In this document: one piece after another, positions 59,501 through 64,000 of the stretch
Layout: each line of letters starts with the position of its first letter
Position numbering within the stretch: position 1 is the stretch's first letter
Source: Lytechinus pictus
Lineage: Eukaryota; Echinodermata; Echinoidea; Temnopleuroida; Toxopneustidae
Assembly: GCF_037042905.1 (NCBI RefSeq)
Contig: NC_087252.1
Coordinates: forward strand, 29,761,994 to 29,825,993
Direction: 5' to 3'
Length of the DNA stretch: 64,000 bases
Translations under genes and position numbers: made by a program
Notes under the pieces: model-generated
The model's input: only the letters and a program-made list of their open reading frames with translations
Told to the model about the DNA's origin: nothing
The model's database searches: none

Positions 59501-62500
59501 TTCTCTTCCTAAAGGCCTTTGATACTGGAGAGGTGTCACACCTGCATGATAGCATGGTAGTTTATGTCTCTTCACAATGTCTAACTAGTTCCAATCCTGT
59601 GCTATTTTCTCTTCCTAAAGGCCTTTGATGCGGGAGAGGTGTCACACCTGCATGATAGCATGGTAGTTTATGTCTCTTCACAATGTCTAACTAGTTCCAA
59701 TCCTGTGCTATTTTCTCTTCCTAAAGGCATTTGATACTGGAGAGGTGTCACACCTGCATGATAGCATGGTAGTTTATGTCTCTTCACAATGTCTAACTAG
59801 TTCCAATCCTGTGCTATTTTCTCTTCCTAAAGGCCTTTGATACTGGAGAGGTATCACACCTGCATGATAGCATGGTATTCTATGTCTCTTCACAATGTCT
59901 AAATAGTTCCAATCCTGTGCTATTTTCTCTTCCTAAAGGCCTTTGATGCGGGAGAGGTGCTATACCTGTACGAGAGCCCTGCAGGTTACGTACTAGTAGC
60001 GTTGAGGGCGCTAACCTGGCTGTGGTTCATCTACGCCATCTTCTTCACATTGAAGCACTATCCTGAAAAGAATTCTTTCTACATTCCCTTCTTCTTCTGC
60101 TATACAATGTGGTAAGTGAAATGGTTTATTTCCAATTCGTCTAATGCCAATTCGTCCAATTGCCAACTCGTCCACTATCATTTGGTATACCATCAGTTCC
60201 TCCATCATCCACACGGTCTAATTGCCAAAATGTCCACTCACCATTTCGTCTAATAAAGCAGTGGGTCCAATAGTCATTTCGTCCATATACAATTTGGTCT
60301 AATTGGACTAAGTGTTGATTGTGGAAAATGAAATGGATATTAGACCAACTGGTTATGAGATGATATGGTCATAGACAAAATGGTGATTAGGAAATAGTTA
60401 TTGTAACTGTCGAATGAAACGTCCGACAGTGCCTCTCACAGACCTGCCAACTAGTACGTTTTTGCAACCAAAATACGGCAGTACGTTTTTGTCTCACCTG
60501 CATAGCAGAGTGAGACTATAGGCGCCGCTTTTCCGACGGCGGCGGCGGCGGCGTCAACACCAAATCTTAACCTGAGGTTAAGTTTTTGAAATGACAGCAT
60601 AACTTAGAAAGTGTATGGACCTAGTTCATGAAACTTGGCCATAAGGTTAATCAAGTATTACTGAACATCCTGCCTGAGTTTCATGTCACATGACCAAGGT
60701 CAAAGGTCATTTAGGGTCAATGAACTTAGACCATGTTGGGGGAATCAACATCAAAATCTTAACCTAAGGTTAAGTTTTTGAAATGTCATCATAACTTAGA
60801 AAATATATGGACCTAGTTCATGAAACTTATACATAAGGTTAATCAAGTATCACTGAACATCCTGCCTGAGTTTCAGGTCACATGACCAAGGTCAAAGGTC
60901 ATTTAGGGTCAATGAACTTTGGCCGAATTGGGGGTATCTGTTGAATTACCATCATAACTTTGAAAGTTTATGGATCTGATTCATGAAACTTGGACATAAT
61001 AGTAATCAAGTATTACTAAACATCCTGTGCAAGTTTCAGGTCACATGATCAAGGTCAAAGGTCATTTAGGGTCAATGAACTTTGGCCAAATTGGGGTATT
61101 TGTTGAATTACAGCCATAAATTTGAAAGTGTGTTGGTCTAGTTCATAAAACTTGGACATAATAGTAATCAAGTATCACTGAACATCCTGTGCGAGTTTCA
61201 GGTCACATGATCAAGGTCAAAGGTCATGTAAGGTCAAAGAACTTTGGCCACGTTGGGGGTATTTGTTGAATTGCCATCATATCTCTATAAGTGTATTGGT
61301 CTAGTTCATAAAACGTGGAAATAAGAGTAACCAAGTATCACTGAACATCTTGTGCGAGTTATAGTAGTTTTCAAAATCAGCACTGCTGCTATATTGAATC
61401 GCGTGATGCAGGTGAGACGGCCAGAGGCATTCCACTTGTTTCTTTTAAAAATACGTTAAAAAAAAAAAAATAATAATAATTTTTTTATATATTTTTACAA
61501 AATCGTAATTTATTGAGAAAAATCATCTCTATACACCTGTATGTCTCTATTTCATAAAACGTACACAATTATGGTTATTAAATCAATGTAATTTTAGGAT
61601 TTTTTTTTTTTGATCATTGAAACCAGGGTGAAGATGTACACATGTTTCAATTTTTTTATATTTTCATCTGCAAGAGCAGTGCGCATTTTAGCTTGCATGC
61701 AGCTTGAGCGCCGCGATGAGCAAGTGTGCAAAGCATTTTATTATGACATACACTTTTTTGGGGAAAAATACATTTTTTTAAATCACAGAATACAGTTTTT
61801 CATTCCCAGAGGTTGGCAGGTCTGGTCTCAGCCAAATTGTCAGATATCAAAACATGATGAAACGCTCCCCTGAATTATTTTTTTATACGCCCGTCCTAGA
61901 CGGGACGTATTATGGTATCACACTCGGTGTACGTCTGTCTGTCCGTCCATCCGTCTGTCCATTAACTTTTCCTTGTAAATGTGATAGCTTCAGTTTAACT
62001 TAACCTAGGCTCATTTGGTAATACTAGCATGGATCCCAGGAGCCTATTGATCTTGAGGTCAAAAGTCAAAGGTCAAGGTCACAATGATATGTTTATCAAT
62101 GACATGTTTTCATCTTACCCTTCTGCAGTCCTTGTAAAGCAATAGCTCCAGTTTAAACTTAACCTAGGCTCGTATAATTTGGTGTGTATAATACTAGCAT
62201 GGATCCCAGGAAGTCTTGATTTTAAGGTCCAAAGGTCAAGGTCACAGTGACGTGTTTTCGTCTAACCCTTCTGCAGTCCTTGTAAAGCAATAACTTCAGT
62301 TTAACTTAACCTAGGCTCATATCATTTTGTGTGTATGATACTAGCATGGATCTCAGGAAGCCTATTGATTTTGTGATCAAAAGGTCAAAGGTCAAGTCGC
62401 CACCTTCCGCTTTTCTTGCTTGACCAATAACTTCATTTTCTGCGTTACAGCCGGGTGTATGATGTGCTCGCCCCAGTCTCAGGCTTCTTGCAATGCCTGT

Positions 62501-63676
62501 AATGAACATTATAGCAACATTAGCCATGCCTAAATGGTGGAGAGAGAAGGCTATGAATGCCATTGAACTCATCATATTCGTAGCACTGTTTGTAGGTTTG
62601 CAGGTTTCTTGCAATGCCTATTTGTCATAGCCACGTTGTTTATGTCTAAATGGTAACTTTTTTCCCCTCTCTTTTCAGGTTTCTTGCAATGCCTGTAATG
62701 AACATTATAGCATCATTAGCCATGCCTAAATGGTGGAGAGAGAAGGCTATGAATGCTATTGAACTCATCATCGCTTTTGTGGCACAGCTAGGCTTTTTGG
62801 TAAGTTTCAATTTGAATTGCTGCTTTGTCTAATCTCACTTTGTTCATTCGTCATTTGATCCTCTTGTAAATGATTTAGTTATATATTTGTCTGTAACCAG
62901 GGCTGGTTATGATAGTGATGATAAATATAAATATAAAAATGAAATTGATAATAAAAATAATTGTAATAATAATGATAACAATAATAGTGATGATGATGAT
63001 AAAAATGGTAATAATAATAATAATAATAGTGATGATGAAAATGGTGATGACAGTGACAATGATAATGAAAAAGGTTATTTTTTATAATGATAATAGTAGT
63101 AGATAGATATTATGATTCTAATAAATATTCTGTAACTATATATACTGGGTAAACATATGATTCATATTCAATTAATGTTTTTGAATTTTTCACATTCAGT
63201 CAATGTTCTTGAGACCTACCACTATTAATTACTAAAGATCTGCTCCTCCTTGAAATCAACATTTTCCTGTGGCTCTGATGACTTTATACCATCTATTGTG
63301 ATGGAATTTATTTATCAGTGTGTTCTTCCACTGTGTCATATATACGTGCAACATGTCTCTTGAATATGGTGAACTCTACGTTTACAATCCATCTCCTTCA
63401 TCTCCCGATCAGATTCTGACCAGACCGTCGGCAGCCAATCACAACTTTCCCTACCACGTCCGCACCTCGCAAGTCGGTGTCATCGACACCCCGGACGGCC
63501 AGGTTCAGAATAACCCCGATGCATACGAGCACCATGGCTATGCCACCAACTTATTCAACAATGAACATCAACCAAACTTTACAGAGCTGTTCACTGTAGG
63601 GCAGTCTAACAAGTATGCGCAGAACCAGCCCAACGGTAACGCAAACGGAATTGTTAATGGGGCCTCTAACGGAGTT
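32438..63676 (+). CDS. TMEM145: TMEM145-like seven-transmembrane protein (GPR180/TMEM145 family), 3' incomplete
   Basis: Twelve coding exons join with consistent splice phases into 519 codons. The gene continues past the window. Order: signal peptide (about residues 17-34); luminal or extracellular domain with NWIFLARFCFLSD, RPEN-like KPENHQVVNLTT (N-glycosylation site), GGRSFRSVRDRWWYIVLSNC and HFSADQFG; then seven hydrophobic helices (exons 6-11) including HTTYKMYM, MAKGYTITRGRLSHSGTVK, YESPAGY, HYPEKNSFYIPFFF and AMPKWWREKAMN; then a conserved tail ILTRPSAANHNFPYHVRTSQ and QPNFTELF. These match vertebrate TMEM145 block by block (Pfam GpcrRhopsn4, intimal-thickness-related receptor family). 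Its molecular role is poorly known. A secretory-pathway or plasma membrane location is inferred from the signal peptide and helices. The ortholog could be named GPR180-like, but the tail favours TMEM145. Confidence 0.93.
32871..37388. mobile_element. Nested 4.5-kb inverted-repeat element, CTAGGGTGTCCGGAC termini
   Basis: CTAGGGTGTCCGGAC at the left and GTCCGGACACCCTAG at the right form a 15-bp perfect pair. CAATA directly flanks both sides (32866-32870 and 37389-37393), a possible 5-bp target duplication. The interior holds GA-rich and G-run sequence and several short ORFs, none recognised as transposase. Confidence 0.65.
35437..35517 (+). other. Exon-like 81-nt segment inside the nested transposon
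   Basis: Flanked by TTTTTTGTTCATAG and a GGTACTTCC donor-like site, GC-rich with respect to its neighbours, and 27 codons open in two frames (for example SVAPASADADRWNIAGRLFN). The length is a multiple of three, so it would fit as a phase-0 cassette between TMEM145-like exons 1 and 2. It has no counterpart in vertebrate TMEM145. It may be an internal exon of the transposon. Confidence 0.3.
37400..37693 (-). mobile_element. tRNA-derived SINE, minus strand
   Basis: Minus strand: GCGTAGCTCAGTCGGTTAGA (A box) and GAGGGGTTCGAGTCCC (B box), then a 200-bp body with AAGGACGC and GGTCCCGTGTA, a tail module seen in several SINEs here. It sits right next to the end of the nested 4.5-kb element. Confidence 0.8.
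38440..38840 (+). repeat. Dispersed repeat, AAAGGTAAATTCCAGTT family (copy A)
   Basis: Shares about 390 bp with 48520-48912 in inverse orientation, including TCTGGAAGAAATTGTGTAAT, TTCGGTCACTTCCG and CCACGTGTGCCTATCTGTGT. It is probably a short transposon with TTTAAAGGTAAATTCC-type ends. Confidence 0.75.
39340..39480 (-). pseudogene. Inverted, decayed copy of the 41.4-kb ORF segment
   Basis: The reverse complement shares AAGCGATCCGCGAAGTGATG then GAGGATTC and AACAACGACATCGAGAT with 41400-41457, then continues into CAAAGCTGAAATACAGCCG, which in the other locus lies 900 bp away (42369). Stops and a 5-bp duplication break the frame. Confidence 0.5.
39491..40081. mobile_element. MITE with TTAAAGGAGAATGAAAC termini (copy 1)
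   Basis: Left TTAAAGGAGAATGAAACCC, right GTTTCATTCTCCTTTAA; the two halves are imperfect complements (TAGATCCTCCCAT versus ATGGGAGGATCTC). About 590 bp. Relatives are at 49286-49635 (left half) and 56877-57455. Confidence 0.82.
40084..41282. mobile_element. Related foldback element, CTTAAAGAAGAATGAAAC termini
   Basis: Left TTAAAGAAGAATGAAACCC, right CCTTTCATTTTCCTTTAAG. Inward blocks such as GTGACGTCAGCGACGTACAA (near 40275) recur inverted near 41065. 1.2 kb; no transposase is seen. Confidence 0.65.
41361..41634 (+). pseudogene. Unrecognised ORF, possibly a histone-fold remnant, interrupted by a foldback element
   Basis: Open frame reading YQHYVARRIQAIREVMSEDS, then NNDIEIHFSDKAAV and FTQAVLNLIAYDSKL. 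The DKAAV-helix-KATLIY pattern weakly recalls the H2B histone fold, but key residues differ and I would not insist. The frame ends in the target site of the element at 41635. Confidence 0.2.
41635..42263. mobile_element. Foldback element with about 278-bp inverted arms and 9-bp target duplication (MULE-like)
   Basis: Starts TACCTCGAGCGAAGTTCGTG, ends CACGAACTTCGCTCGAGGTA. The arms 41635-41910 and about 41988-42263 are nearly perfect complements around a spacer of about 80 bp. GGCCTGATG flanks both sides (41626-41634 and 42264-42272). Long terminal inverted repeats plus a 9-bp duplication are typical of Mutator-like elements. Confidence 0.88.
42750..42931 (+). mobile_element. Possible 7SL-RNA-like SINE with CA tail
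   Basis: GTGGCGTGCGCCTGTAATCC is close to the 5' domain of 7SL RNA (GTGGCGCGTGCCTGTAGTCC in vertebrates). GTTCGAGCCCTGGTCACG and a tail module GACGTTAAAGGTCGGTCCCA follow, then CA repeats. It could be a hybrid SINE. A 7SL gene is unlikely because the rest does not follow 7SL. Confidence 0.45.
43435..45193. mobile_element. 1.76-kb inverted-repeat element, ATAGACCTTATCGCAAATAG termini
   Basis: ATAGACCTTATCGCAAATAG at the left and CTATTTGCGATAAGGTCTAT at the right are perfect complements (20 bp). Inner CAAAGGATCA and GAAAAGGGAGCAA blocks also mirror. It contains a minus-strand ORF beginning GGGDRCAVYICKN. Confidence 0.72.
44726..44961 (-). pseudogene. Possible THAP-type zinc finger remnant of a transposase
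   Basis: Minus-strand MGGGDRCAVYICKNYHRFYE gives a C-x4-C start like THAP domains, the DNA-binding domain of P-like and some other transposases. Downstream the Trp/His residues expected of THAP are not clear. It lies inside the inverted-repeat element at 43435-45193, which fits a decayed transposase exon. Confidence 0.25.
46130..46547. mobile_element. MITE with CAGGGTGCTACATAA termini
   Basis: CAGGGTGCTACATAA and TTATGTAGCACCCTG are inverted ends, with CACTTGCCCG and CGGGCAAGTG further in. CTTAA flanks both sides. The middle has a perfect 17-bp hairpin, GACCAAAATTAGGGTC against its complement (46378-46422). Confidence 0.8.
46761..46835 (+). CDS. TMEM145: TMEM145-like exon 2
   Basis: Acceptor TTTATTCCTACAG, 25 codons encoding NWIFLARFCFLSDIGRLRFE and onward to YPQ, phase 0 both sides, donor GTAAGA. 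WxFLxRFCFLSD is a strongly conserved family block. Confidence 0.92.
47130..47400 (+). mobile_element. LINE 3' end with TTGAA tail
   Basis: T-rich sequence, then TTTCAGCCTTCTGGCTTTGT, AAATAAACCATGA and TTGAA pentamers (47369-47399), like the element ending at 9098. No RT coding remains. Confidence 0.65.
47817..47903 (+). CDS. TMEM145: TMEM145-like exon 3
   Basis: Acceptor TTCTCCCATCCAG, 29 codons with NLILYYDEPGQWPSVY, phase 0, donor GTAAGT. It corresponds to the vertebrate NILLYFDDPSQWPAVY block. Confidence 0.92.
48520..48912 (-). repeat. Dispersed repeat, AAAGGTAAATTCCAGTT family (copy B)
   Basis: Reverse-complement relative of 38440-38840. Both lie in introns of the TMEM145-like gene (introns 1 and 3). 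Confidence 0.75.
49286..49635. mobile_element. MITE TTAAAGGAGAATGAAAC family, left half
   Basis: Matches 39491-39836 almost base for base, including GATCACTAATGCCATGTAGA and GTATAGTC-type blocks, then stops at ATGAGC where unrelated sequence starts. Confidence 0.8.
49966..50032. repeat. Perfect 29-bp inverted repeat (hairpin, 9-nt loop)
   Basis: AGCTTGCCAAACATACCAAC and nine further bases pair without mismatch with 50004-50032. The loop is CTAAGAGTA. It lies in intron 3 of the TMEM145-like gene. It could be a tiny foldback element or a small-RNA precursor. Confidence 0.85.
50197..50424 (+). CDS. TMEM145: TMEM145-like exon 4
   Basis: Acceptor CTTCAATTCTCCAG, 76 codons from TCLEKESVLKPENHQVVNLT to WWYIVLSNCNAGH, phase 0, donor GTAAGA. 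It contains the NLT glycosylation site, several Cys and the SFRSVRDRWWY block. It is the most conserved exon of the luminal part. Confidence 0.94.
50650..50800. repeat. Imperfect 150-bp palindrome
   Basis: GTGCGATGGTGCGAGATTTC and GGTGAAAGAAA-type left arm pairs with TTTCTTTCACC and GAAATCTCGCACCATTGCAC on the right, around GAGGCGTGAGCCGAG. Confidence 0.8.
50812..51122. mobile_element. MITE with GTTGTACAACGCCT termini
   Basis: GTTGTACAACGCCT at the left and AGGCGTTGTACAA at the right, about 310 bp, directly after the palindrome at 50650-50800, which may be part of the same element. Confidence 0.55.
51190..51416. mobile_element. MITE with CCTGGGCCC termini
   Basis: CCTGGGCCCATTGCATGAAA at the left, CGTGCACGGGGCCCAGG at the right. 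The inside has two direct copies of ATGGTAACTTTACCATCCAG and a mirrored ATGGTAGAGTTACCAT. Confidence 0.75.
51417..51593. mobile_element. MITE with TGGGTGTTTCATAAAGCTG termini
   Basis: TGGGTGTTTCATAAAGCTG and CAGCTTTATGATACGCCCA are inverted ends. It directly abuts the previous MITE and ends about 80 bp before exon 5. Confidence 0.8.
51674..51752 (+). CDS. TMEM145: TMEM145-like exon 5
   Basis: Acceptor ATCATCCTCAG, 79 nt ending in phase 1, donor GTGAGT. Encodes GLLMNYKLTMTNGEDWWYKH then FSADQF, matching vertebrate [21 protein letters not shown]. Confidence 0.92.
52681..52752 (+). CDS. TMEM145: TMEM145-like exon 6 (first transmembrane helix)
   Basis: Acceptor CTTTGTTTACAG, 72 nt, phase 1 at both borders, donor GTAAGT. 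Encodes GILATDIAFLFMFMALFGCS then IYVA, the first membrane helix. A MITE begins within about 10 bp of the donor (see 52761). Confidence 0.9.
52761..53043. mobile_element. MITE of the 1882-2158 family, next to the exon 6 donor
   Basis: AAGAGTTGCGATTGATCC and GGATCAATCGTAACTCTTGG are inverted ends followed by TGGGGCCC. Interior blocks match 1882-2158 in reverse. It begins within about 10 bp of the exon 6 splice donor. Confidence 0.75.
53137..53330 (-). mobile_element. LINE 3' end fragment, minus strand
   Basis: TTCAAATTCAATTCGG and TTTTATTAAAAAATACTTGT resemble an inverted AATAAA plus TTGAA tail. The call is by analogy with 9546 only. Confidence 0.35.
53625..54025. mobile_element. 400-bp palindromic MITE
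   Basis: CCTGAATTCACAAAGGTGGT and ACCACCTTGTGACTTCGGGC are the ends. Most of the element pairs with itself, with the clearest stretch TTCATGAGTCCACTGTTT against AAACAGTGGACTCATGAA around 53835. Confidence 0.8.
54240..54480 (+). pseudogene. Truncated LINE ORF2 C terminus and tail
   Basis: Reading frame SLAPRLWSKLPPSLRNLSTL then DLFKKHLKTHLYIHK is the RLWxxLPxxLR-FKxxLKTHL end of CR1/Nimb/L2-type LINE proteins. It is followed by AAAAAGCGCTATATAAATCA and ATT repeats. Only the last ~65 codons remain, just upstream of exon 7. Confidence 0.8.
54557..54625 (+). CDS. TMEM145: TMEM145-like exon 7
   Basis: Follows a CT-rich tract and CTGCAG. 69 nt, phase 1 both ends, donor GTAAGT. Encodes MLLASRSLFHTTYKMYMWVL then FLY. 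The HTTYKM block is family-specific. Confidence 0.92.
54723..55859. mobile_element. Tc1/mariner-like non-autonomous element (CAGTGGTGCT termini, TA flank)
   Basis: CAGTGGTGCTGAAGAGTTAG and CTAACTTTGAGCACCACTT are inverted ends, flanked by TA on both sides (54721-54722 and 55860-55861). 1.1 kb, no transposase. It holds a G-run repeat (about 55060-55250) related to 56227-56420. Confidence 0.65.
56227..56430. repeat. G-run repeat related to 55060-55250
   Basis: Shared order: G-run, CCCCCCCTC, GCGAAATTTTTTTTGACC-like, GCTCACTGACTTTTTACTTT and ATTAAGCAACATTT blocks. 55862-56226 and 56431-56876 show no recognisable feature. Confidence 0.55.
56877..57455. mobile_element. MITE TTTAAAGGAAAATGAAAC (copy 3)
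   Basis: TTTAAAGGAAAATGAAACCT and AGGTTTCATTTCTCTTTAA are the ends. Mirror blocks TAGATCCTCCCATTGGCAAT and GCCATTGGGAGGATCTCC lie inside. A diverged relative of 39491-40081. Confidence 0.8.
57871..58030 (+). CDS. TMEM145: TMEM145-like exon 8
   Basis: Acceptor TTTCTTTATTTCAG, 160 nt ending in phase 2, donor GTAAAA. Encodes the rest of helix 2, a short loop with YADYANDGTEVRG, helix 3 (ADALFLLQLILMAKGY) and TITR. Confidence 0.93.
58851..58944 (+). CDS. TMEM145: TMEM145-like exon 9
   Basis: Acceptor TGTCACTTTTCAG, 94 nt, ends phase 0, donor GTAAGT. Encodes RGRLSHSGTVKITILMAIYC and onward to LFIYEVY, the fourth helix. Confidence 0.93.
59098..59938 (+). repeat. Eight 106-bp tandem copies of exon 10 acceptor and start
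   Basis: Units start at 59098, 59203, 59303, 59409, 59515, 59621, 59727 and 59833; exon 10 itself starts at 59939. The spacing is 100-106 bp, 106 in the last six steps. Each unit has a CTCTTCC(T)AAAG-type acceptor, then GGCNTTTGATNCTGGAGAGG-like sequence and CACCTGCATGA, then about 60 bp of intron-like sequence. Splicing to any unit would reach a stop within about 40 codons. Confidence 0.93.
59939..60111 (+). CDS. TMEM145: TMEM145-like exon 10
   Basis: Acceptor CTCTTCCTAAAG, 173 nt ending phase 2, donor GTAAGT. Encodes AFDAGEVLYLYESPAGYVLV then helix 5 and HYPEKNSFYIPFFFCYTM. Its first ~36 nt and its acceptor are repeated eight times immediately upstream (59098 onward). Only this last copy continues into YESPAGY, so it is the true exon. 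Confidence 0.93.
60118..60330. repeat. Degenerate CCAATTCGTC-type simple repeat
   Basis: Recurring AATTCGTCCAATTGCCAA, TTTCGTCTAAT and ATTTCGTCC phrases about 20 bp apart in intron 10. Low-complexity; no coding meaning. Confidence 0.7.
60494..61440. mobile_element. Complete-looking satellite-type element (GGTCAAAGGTCA family)
   Basis: Begins TCTCACCTGCATAGCAGAGT and ends GATGCAGGTGAGACGG, a short inverted pair. Between them are about five 150-190 bp units with GAGTTTCAGGTCACATGACC, AAGGTCAAAGGTCATTTAGG and GTTGAATTACCATCATAACT. Relatives are at 9416/14333 and 26436. 57456-57870 and 58031-58850 have no recognisable feature beyond AT-rich intron. Confidence 0.8.
61894..62400. repeat. TACGCCCGTC / GACGGGACGTATTATGG dispersed repeat
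   Basis: TACGCCCGTCCTAGACGGGA and GTATTATGGTATCACACTC, then CCGTC-rich runs and two to three tandem units containing TTTAACTTAACCTAGGCTCA and TACTAGCATGGATCCCAGGA. A common type of invertebrate interspersed repeat. Confidence 0.7.
62483..62591 (+). CDS. Duplicate of TMEM145-like exon 11, possible alternative exon
   Basis: 109 nt bounded by CCAGTCTCAG and a GTAGGT donor. Its 5' phase (completes the split Trp codon) and 3' phase (0) are the same as exon 11. It encodes LLAMPVMNIIATLAMPKWWR then EKAMNAIELIIFVALF, four residues shorter than exon 11 at the end. It differs from exon 11 at few sites and the frame is intact. It could be a mutually exclusive exon or a recent duplicate that is not used. 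Confidence 0.55.
62599..62652 (+). pseudogene. Degenerate third fragment of exon 11
   Basis: CAGGTTTCTTGCAATGCCTA followed by TTTGTCATAGCCACG and TGTCTAAATGGTAAC resembles the acceptor and first part of exon 11 with deletions and a stop (TAG). It shows the duplication happened at least twice. Confidence 0.55.
62679..62799 (+). CDS. TMEM145: TMEM145-like exon 11
   Basis: Acceptor CTCTCTTTTCAG, 121 nt, ends phase 0, donor GTAAGT. Encodes WFLAMPVMNIIASLAMPKWW then REKAMNAIELIIAFVAQLGF (helices 6 and 7). An almost identical exon-like copy precedes it at 62483-62591. Confidence 0.92.
62909..63090. repeat. AAT/GAT trinucleotide-type microsatellite
   Basis: Mixed AAT, GAT and AAA triplets in intron 11 give overlapping Asn/Asp-rich and Ile/Met-rich ORFs that are repeat artefacts. 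Confidence 0.9.
63413..63676 (+). CDS. TMEM145: TMEM145-like exon 12 (start of cytoplasmic tail)
   Basis: Acceptor ATCTCCCGATCAG, 88 codons, donor GTAAGT at 63677. Begins ILTRPSAANHNFPYHVRTSQ, matching the vertebrate MTRPSAANKNFPYHVRTSQ tail, then QPNFTELFTVGQ and an Asn/Gly-rich NGNANGIVNGASNGV. The frame stays open in phase 0, so the gene continues past position 64000. Confidence 0.9.
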
Positions 63677-63767
63677 GTAAGTACTTGTTTTAGATTGTTA
63701 CATTTAGGACAAATTTTAGAATAGCTTGTGGCTCACCCAATTGAATTGAAGATATTCATAAGGGTAA

Positions 63768-64000
63768 TTTTTTTGATGGGGGGGGGAGGGATCTAAATTA
63801 CATAATAATAATAATAAAAATATGCACCATTCATATATACTGTTGATGGGGGGGGGATCTAAATTACATAATAATAATAATAATAATAATAAAAATATGG
63901 ACCATTCATATATGCTGTTGATGGGGGGAGGGATCTAAATTACAAAATAATTAAAAAAATATGGACTATTCATATATACTGTTGATGGGGGGGGATCTAA
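63768..64000. repeat. Tandem repeat of about 70 bp with G-run, running off the window
   Basis: At least three units: TTGATG, a G-run, ATCTAAATTACATAATAATA, then CCATTCATATATACTG. The unit length varies with the AAT count. The array continues beyond position 64000. Confidence 0.9.

Noticed and set aside
59098..59938. CRISPR-like array
   Set aside because: Units are near-identical over their whole 106 bp with no unique spacers, and they are copies of an exon edge in a eukaryotic gene.
62887..63106. Asn/Asp-rich and Ile/Met-rich small proteins
   Set aside because: Translations of an AAT/GAT microsatellite in intron 11.
1..64000. Bacterial, phage or viral origin
   Set aside because: Split genes with GT-AG introns, SINEs and LINEs, and hAT/MULE-type elements show eukaryotic nuclear DNA.

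Overview
This window looks like nuclear genomic DNA from a marine deuterostome invertebrate, most likely a sea urchin (Lytechinus-like). The species call is inference. It rests on split genes with GT-AG introns, AT-rich intergenic DNA packed with short inverted-repeat transposons, many G/C homopolymer runs, tRNA-derived SINEs, and dispersed repeats of the GGTCAAAGGTCA and GAGCGCGAAGCGCGAGC types. There are no bacterial operons, and almost all ORFs longer than 60 codons are repeat sequence.

Two host genes are supported. (1) A two-exon, 302-residue P-loop sulfotransferase-like protein (1345-1610 joined to 6267-6909, + strand), of the kind often labelled branched-chain-aminotransferase-like. (2) A TMEM145-type seven-transmembrane protein. 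Twelve coding exons from 32438 to 63676 (+ strand) join in frame into 519 codons, and the gene runs off the right edge. Its introns (one of 14 kb) are full of mobile elements. Two exons carry local duplications: eight 106-bp copies of the exon 10 acceptor plus exon 10 start (59098-59938), and an extra, splice-competent copy of exon 11 (62483-62591).

Region by region. 1-7.1 kb: sulfotransferase gene whose intron holds hAT-type and foldback MITEs and a decayed LINE. 7.1-9.1 kb: a tRNA-SINE, a palindromic MITE and a LINE 3' end. 9.4-14.9 kb: a nest in which a satellite-type element is split by a LINE 3' end, whose TA microsatellite is in turn split by a Penelope-like retroelement (RT plus GIY-YIG, 10633-12690) with inverted and tandem terminal repeats and hammerhead-like motifs. 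15-16.3 kb: SINEs and a 15-bp minisatellite. 17.2-30.1 kb: a segmental duplication (copy 1 17174-21740, copy 2 23005-30128). Each copy carries the same 2.7-kb hAT-like element. A 187-bp hAT MITE is present only in copy 1 (perfect 8-bp target duplication; copy 2 keeps the empty site), and a 3.4-kb inverted-repeat element only in copy 2. 30.1-32.2 kb: low-complexity DNA with no gene seen. 32.2-64 kb: the TMEM145-like gene with its transposon-rich introns, including a 629-bp foldback with a 9-bp target duplication (41635-42263), nested inverted-repeat elements (32743-39120), a possible 7SL-like SINE (42.75 kb), and MITEs of at least six families.

The most interesting material is the repeated capture of exon edges into tandem arrays in the TMEM145-like gene, and the datable nesting of transposons inside the duplicated block. 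All calls come from reading the sequence. No alignments or database searches were run.
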